Positions 58,622 to 64,000 of a stretch of 64,000 bases of DNA are shown here, piece by piece. A program made the translations under genes and the position numbers. The DNA lies in NCBI GenBank assembly GCA_003550325.1, contig QKWP01000010.1:62001-126000 (forward strand), read 5' to 3'. Origin of the DNA: Gigaspora rosea. Taxonomy: Eukaryota > Glomeromycota > Glomeromycetes > Diversisporales > Gigasporaceae. Under the pieces are notes generated by a model. That model had not been told where the DNA came from and made no database searches. It saw nothing but the letters and a program-made list of their open reading frames with translations. The number at the start of each line of letters is the position of its first letter. Position 1 is the stretch's first letter.

Positions 58622-58999
58622 AATAATTTATGTTATGAATCTTATGCAGAGCTCGATTCCTCATCAAAAGGTGGTAACCCATATTTTGTTGGATCAAAAT
58701 CATTCAAAGAAAAAATAATTTCATCAGCACTATTATTATATGGATATAGCTCTGCAACCATAGGATCTGGTACCCAAATAACCTAATTAGCAGTAAATGT
58801 TTTAAATATAAATAATTTATGTTATGAATCTTATGCAGAGCTCGATTCCTCATCAAAAGGTGGTAACCCATATTTTGTTGGATCAAAATCATTCAAAGAA
58901 AAAATAATTTCATCAGCACTATTATTATATGGATATAGCTCTGCAACCATAGGATCTGGTACCCAAATAACCTAATTAGCAGTAAATGTTTTAAATATA
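58622..58999. repeat. Exact tandem duplication of 189 bp
   Basis: 58622-58810 and 58811-58999 appear identical base for base by eye. Each contains the complete last exon of the HAD gene with its acceptor and stop codon. Confidence 0.9.
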
Positions 59000-60400
59000 T
59001 AAAAATATTTATTTATTTATTTATTTTTTCAATAAAAATTAAAATCGCTATAAGTAAAACTTACTTTCATGTTTGCATTCTTTGCAGCTTTTACTCCGGG
59101 AATTGAATCTTCGAATACCAAACATTGATTCGTAGGGGGATTACCTATTGCTTCACGTGCAGCAAGAAATAGGTCTGGTGCTGGTTTAAGATTCTTGACC
59201 TCGTCTCCACAAGTAACATTATCAAACATTTTAAATAATTCTCTATTTACGGAAGTTTTAGCAATGATACTTCTACGAAACGAACTCGATGCAATCTATT
59301 CCATTGCGAGTATTTTTCATTAATTTTTTTTAAGGTAAAGCAAGGTTTATTTTATTCTTTAAATTGTGCTTATCGCCATTGGAATTCGATGCTTTTTCAA
59401 ATGCGTCACAAGACGCTTATTTTAATAAACAAAATATTTAATTTAGATGTTAGATTTTGAAATACAAAAAAGCATTTGGTAATAAAATTTATTACCATAA
59501 CACCAGGCATGAGTTTAACAAAAGGATATTTTTTAACCTTCATAATATAAATTGTCTTAAAAAAAAGTGAAATTTAAAAATAATTGACAATTAGACAGCC
59601 TATATAGCGTACATTCATTTCATATCGTTCCTTTTGAAATTCATCAATAGTTATATTAATGCCTGTTTCATTTATCAACAAAGCAAAATGCTGGATAAAA
59701 TATTTAAAATTATAAAAATTAATTATTTTTAAATACATATAAAATGCATTAATATATTTATACCTCATACTGGTCAATTCCTATTGCATGTGACCATTGT
59801 TGCAATGTATAAGTTATTCCAAATTTTGCAAACACTTCAGCTAAAAAAAAAAATCAATACGCAATCATTATATAAATAACCATAACAAAGCATTAGTAGA
59901 TAATATATTGATTATTACATATTGTTTCATAATGTATTTGTTCCGTATTCTATAAAAAAGTGATTAGAAATTTTGATTTATAACCCAGATTTATTAGTAA
60001 GTTAAAAATGCATTACTAAACAAATTACCAGCAACAAACCTGCATTAATAAAAAGGACAAATTATATAAATTAATATATATTATTATTATCATTTATTTA
60101 AAAAAAAAACATACAATTCACACTCGTTATAGTGAAATGATCAGTTCCATTAATAAAATTGATTAAAAATTCACTAAATCGGGAATTTTCATTAGTAATT
60201 TCACTATGTCGAGAAAAGATTGCCTTCGAATCTAACTTTTCTATATTGAGAATTCACTAGAACGAGAGTAACTTGTATTTATCAGTTATGTAGAGAAAGA
60301 GATTACCATCCAAGTCAAAAATGCAATGCGTTATAACGGGATCGATTTTCTTTCCTTCGCCATTAGTCGATATTAATTGATCAGTACTTGTTTCTGCCAT
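58831..60400 (-). CDS. HAD-superfamily phosphatase, nine exons
   Basis: Exons: 60400-60307, 60039-60029 (11 nt), 59949-59919, 59840-59764, 59690-59613, 59537-59496, 59415-59374, 59295-59065, 58971-58831. All phases agree, giving 248 residues, normal for this family. Motif I CIFDLDGLLLNTE spans the first three exons (residues 26-38); the cap domain follows; motif II IPMAIASSSF crosses the exon 7/8 junction; motif III lysine in LKPAPD; motif IV VFEDSIPGVKAA. It resembles the pseudouridine-5'-phosphatase/HDHD1 and GPP1 group, so a small-molecule phosphate hydrolase; substrate unknown. The exon 7 donor reads GCG|ATAAGC where GTAAGC is expected. Either the intron is an unusual AT-AG type, or a G-to-A change disables it. 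The last exon is duplicated exactly downstream. Confidence 0.8.
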
Positions 60401-60624
60401 CCTCTTAACCTTTATCTATTTTTCATAAATTTTATATGAACAGTTTTTTTTATTTATATATTAATATTAAGATTTTAACTTCCATAAGAATGTACAGTTG
60501 CTGATTTTAAAATCTATCACAATTAAATTACGTACATAAGAAAAAAAGGTGGTAATTGCTCCAAAATGCTGACGAGCTGAATTATTGTTTAATATACGAT
60601 ACAACTTACTACGTTACGGTGCGG

Positions 60625-60755
60625 GAAATCTAAAAACTTCAATCACTTTATATAGAATAAAGGTTAACTAACTCATTGAGGATAAACTAATTTGTCATTC
60701 TATATGCAAAGAATTTGAGAGTTCTAGACGCTTCGCTTATTGAGATCGATAATTT
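60625..60755 (+). repeat. Upstream direct repeat, copy 1 (copy 2 at 61236-61415)
   Basis: GCGGGAAATCTAAAAACTTC, ATCACTTTATATAGAATAAA and GACGCTTCGCTTATTGAGAT recur about 612 bp further on, in the same orientation. Two MITEs (60909-61014 and 61042-61211) lie between the copies. Located upstream of the HAD gene, so part of its promoter region may be duplicated. Confidence 0.75.
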
Positions 60756-60908
60756 AGGAAATTTATTTTCGATGTGCTGCTGGTTTATGCATCATCTACA
60801 TAGAAATATTGAGGTTTTTAGATTTCATGCACCGTACGTATATTCATTATTGTCACATATTAAATGATCGAATGGTTTCTATTTGGCTTCTAAAGCCCAC
60901 TTATACTT

Positions 60909-61014
60909 AGAGATGGGCATCATGCACCTTATCACTGCATGGTGCTTAATTGTTACATTATTAATATTATGTGACGAATAAATAGCAGTGATAAGGTGCA
61001 TGATGCCCATCTCT
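60909..61014. mobile_element. 106-bp hairpin MITE
   Basis: AGAGATGGGCATCATGCACC, then TTATCACTGC, is perfectly inverted at the right end (GCAGTGATAAGGTGCATGAT, then GCCCATCTCT). ACTT flanks both sides. Short enough to be a compact hairpin RNA if transcribed. Confidence 0.85.
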
Positions 61015-61041
61015 ACTTATCTTGTAAGGTATTTCACAGAT

Positions 61042-61211
61042 CAGTATAGTATAGATGAGCAGTTCTGTATAGTATAGGCCGAATTTTTAAATCTATACTA
61101 TAATGATTCAGTGAATATATATTAGCGTTAAGGTTAGGAATTATAGCTGATCAGTAAAGTATATTTTAATTTGGACTATACTATACGGATATGCTCACCT
61201 ATTCGATACTG
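61042..61211. mobile_element. 170-bp MITE with CAGTATAGTATAGATGAGCA ends
   Basis: CAGTATAGTATAGATGAGCA is inverted as TGCTCACCTATTCGATACTG; the inner TATAGTATAGGCC pairs with GGACTATACTATAC. The centre has GCGTTAAGGTTAGGAATTAT. Lies next to the previous MITE. Confidence 0.7.
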
Positions 61212-61235
61212 TTCTGCTATAATTACTAGTACATA

Positions 61236-61415
61236 CAATGCGGGAAATCTAAAAACTTCAATCACTTTATATAGAATAAAGGTTAACGAACTCATTGAGG
61301 ATAAACTAAATTTGTCATTCTCAGTAGAATGCTATTACATACATATTATTCTTTGCTTATTGTTTATATACAAAGAAATTGAGTGCTTCGCTTATTGAGA
61401 TCGATAATTTAGGAT
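61236..61415 (+). repeat. Upstream direct repeat, copy 2
   Basis: Same phrases as 60625-60755, with an extra 50-bp stretch (CAGTAGAATGCTATTACATA onward). See copy 1. Confidence 0.7.
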
Positions 61416-61897
61416 GCTTCTGCTGGTGATTATCAGATCAACTGATAATTCGGGTAAGATTGCCAGTTGATCAAATGTCGCTAAACTTGTTTCATCACAC
61501 TAAGATAGTTTTTAATTGTACGGATTTTCAATCAGCGTATTCTTGTGCTTCATTTGGCATATGGGCGAATTTGTTTCCATTCAATATGTCACAAAATTCG
61601 ATTTTGTCACAATTGATGATCAAAACATGATCATCAACCAATCAAATCAATAACGTGATATTTGTTGATTGAAAAATAAAAATTCAATATACAGATATAT
61701 CGCGAAAAAATTTATCAAATTATTTATTGACAGCGAAGCTTTATTTCATTATATATTTTAAATAGTAATTCTATTAATAATTTCGTCATCACCCTCTTTA
61801 TTAGACACACTTACCATACCCATACAAATCCAGATCTTGACCCATGCCACAAAACCTGTATCAACCTGTGCCAATCTGGTCCAATTTTCTTATAGGG

Positions 61898-62146
61898 TAT
61901 AAATATGAAGTATAGTCTCAAATAAGTAGTCATAAATTTTTCAATTATAGAAATTGGTAAGAATTTTTATCTGTTTCTGGTTTGATGTGAAATTATGTAA
62001 CTAATTATTATACTTATGAGAACAATATTATTATTTTACTGTTCTCAAAAATTTTTTTAATAGTGAACAGTAAAAAATTTATTCTGATCAAAATTTATAA
62101 TAATGTTCTCATGAAAACTCTGAGAACACTAATTTCCAACACTGAT
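61898..62146. mobile_element. Left-truncated copy of the hAT-like MITE
   Basis: TATAAATATGAAGTATAG, TTTACTGTTCTCAAAAA, TAGTGAACAGTAAAAAATTT and the right tip CTAATTTCCAACACTG match 35955-36222. No matching left tip. Confidence 0.7.
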
Positions 62147-62268
62147 CATAACGATGCTCATCATGTGCACGTACGTGCTCATCTCCTCTCGACCATTCTT
62201 TCTATCTAAATTACATGTTACTACAAACATGTTACATATAATATTTTCAGACCTACGGTTCAGATTTC

Positions 62269-62295
62269 AGGTTCAGGTTCATTGAACCTGAACCT
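62269..62295. other. 27-bp perfect palindrome
   Basis: AGGTTCAGGTTC, ATT, GAACCTGAACCT. More AGGTTCAG/CTGAACCT units flank it (62248-62330), so it is probably the core of a small foldback element. Confidence 0.7.
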
Positions 62296-62339
62296 GAACC
62301 TCTATTAACTGAACTGAACTTCGGAACCCTATGTAGTGT

Positions 62340-62960
62340 TTTTACAAAGAGCATTTGCTAATACATTTCATTCCTCTAATTTAAAATGGTTATTATAAAG
62401 ATTCAAAGAAGATAGTATAGAATTCTTGTGAAGTGCATCTGCCAAAATTTTTCAACCTTTGATCTGAGATTATTAGATGAATATTCAAAAAAGCTAGTTT
62501 AGAGTTTTTGTGAAATGAATTTGCTGATATTTTTTCTCTTTTCGATCAAATTTATTTTTATTAAAGAATGCAAATCTCCACCAAGATTTACAAAAAATTA
62601 AAGAGGTGTCTTTGCGAAGTGCACATGCTAATGGATTCTATCATTGATCTTTTATTATTAGATCACAGACTCAATTCTTTCAAAGTGGTGGTTTTGCAAA
62701 GCGCATTTGCTAATGCTTTTCTTCTTCTGAACTATTATTATAAGACCGGGCATTTAGTTCTTTCAAAGTGTTATTTTTGCGATATGTATATGCTAATACT
62801 TTTCCCTCTGACTATTTAAAAAGATTAGTCATAAGGTTGATTGATTCAAGAATATTACTCCAAGTCCAAGGAAATCAGTGTGGAGTTCTTACAAAGTTCA
62901 TAAGGTAATGCTTTTCTTTTTTTGAACCAAATTTATTCTTATTGTGAAAGACAACGCAGA
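62340..62960 (-). pseudogene. RNI-type leucine-rich-repeat relic
   Basis: Minus-strand units such as EEEKALANALCKTTTLKEL (about 62680-62735) recur at roughly 84-bp spacing, with shifts and stops between them. It is the remnant of an NLR-like or free LRR protein; these repeats mediate protein binding. No start, stop or other domain can be assigned. Confidence 0.5.
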
Positions 62961-63414
62961 CACCACCAAAAACAACGACCACTACGCAGTATACCCAATA
63001 AGTTGAGTCAGTATGACTTGGGTAAGTTTTTTACCATGCTATTTCGATTGGTTACAATTGATTTCTAATTTGGCTTACAATTATTTGTTTATCCCAAAAC
63101 ATCTTTATCATATTCACCTCGCCTTTCTACAATTCATATTGCACCATTTACATAGTCACAAGTCTAATGTGTTTATGTCTTCATAATCCAGATCATAGAT
63201 CTAATTCCACTAATTAAAATTTTCTTATTCGTGAAGCTATATTAGGACAAGTATAACTTATTTACGAGGGTAGTTTGTTTATTAGGTTTTGGTAATAATG
63301 AGGTTATTTGTTTGCAATTTCTTGATGATTCCCTTAGGTGAATGTGGCACCTTCGGATCAGGGTCTTGATCCTATTGTCTGGTCACATAGCACACACACA
63401 TTATATAGACTTAA

Positions 63415-64000
63415 GAGTCGGCATAGTGTTCTTGCAAAGTGCGCCTGTTAATGCTTTATCTTCTTACAACCCAAAATTATTATTATCAAGATCTAAAAGA
63501 GGTTAGCGCATATTTTTGTGTAAAGTGCATTTGTTAATAATTTTCCTCCTTCTGATCCAAGATAATTCCAATAAAGATACACAGAAGTCAGAGTTGTATT
63601 CATGCGAAATGAATTCGCTGATACTTTTACTCCTTCTGGTACAAGTTCCTTGCACAGTGCATCAGTTAATGCTTCCTTCTTCTGATCCAAGTTATCATGA
63701 CTTTTGATCCAAGATTATTTAAGTAATGCTGCACTCGATTGTTAGGTAATTTAAAATTTCTTAAAATTGATCCAATATATGAATAAATATAAGGATATCA
63801 TATAAAATAAATTTAAGAAATCAGAAATTATCTATCAGTAAATTTTTTTTTGATGTATAAGCCTCACGAAATTATCAAATTGTAATAACAACCGATAAAT
63901 TCCGGTTCTATGAATTAAAAGACGATATCAAGCAATTTTGATTAGCCTAAAGTTTTTCATTTTGTGAATATAAAGATGACATGAAAGGTGTAACAATTTC
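63415..64000 (-). pseudogene. Segmental copy of the 57-58 kb LRR relic
   Basis: 63415-63650 matches 56965-57215 (GTCGGCATAGTGTTCTTGCA, CAGAAGTCAGAGTTGTATTC). 63655-64000 matches 58186-58560 (ATGACTTTTGATCCAAGATT, GGCTCACGAAATTA-like). It decodes on the minus strand as degenerate GSEGGKLLTNAL-type LRR units. The sequence corresponding to 57216-58185 is absent. Runs off the window end. Confidence 0.55.

Noticed and set aside
63493..63707. Two opposite small frames
   Set aside because: The minus frame is part of the LRR relic already listed; the plus frame is its shadow.

Overview
The window looks like nuclear DNA of a repeat-rich, very AT-rich early-diverging fungus, most likely an arbuscular mycorrhizal fungus (Glomeromycotina, Rhizophagus-like). 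I infer this from its Sel1-repeat kinases with HGD and DLG catalytic motifs, degenerate ribonuclease-inhibitor-type leucine-rich repeats, short introns of about 70-100 bp, and dense small inverted-repeat transposons. No database was searched. There are few genes, and most of the sequence is nested mobile DNA.

Layout. 1-444 is the 3' end of a gene. 445-7860 is a mosaic of inverted-repeat and foldback elements set in AAT microsatellites. 7860-13080 is a satellite with a period near 100 bp, and a shorter block of the same satellite lies inverted at 23155-24060. Between them, 14530-21581 is a palindromic element with a 9-bp target duplication. It has been split by a decayed tyrosine-recombinase retrotransposon (Ngaro/DIRS order, split direct repeats A1-ORFs-B1-A2-B2) and by further small transposons. 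24530-33273 holds LTR-like sequence, a second satellite (period near 125 bp), small MITEs and a foldback element made of GGTGAATT units.

33503-38004 is a gutted LTR retrotransposon whose interior carries Sel1-repeat coding relics. Its 3' LTR runs directly into the middle of an alpha-kinase domain. That domain is followed by about 26 Sel1 repeats and a second, TKL-like kinase domain (38005-42610), with several frameshifts. This two-kinase composite, broken by an element that also encodes Sel1 repeats, is the most interesting locus here.

The clearest intact host gene is a five-exon, secreted aldonolactone-oxidase-type flavoenzyme (49936-51811, minus strand). A 5'-incomplete secreted beta-sandwich gene lies at 54076-54940. 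A nine-exon HAD-family phosphatase lies at 58831-60400 (minus); it has an 11-nt micro-exon, a splice donor that reads AT instead of GT, and an exact tandem duplicate of its last exon. Leucine-rich-repeat relics occupy 56930-58560 and 62340-63740; the two blocks share a segmental duplication, and one copy is interrupted by a Tc1-like element.

Several element insertions can be checked inside the window because uninterrupted copies of their targets are also present. No tRNA, rRNA, CRISPR array or bacterial-type operon was found.
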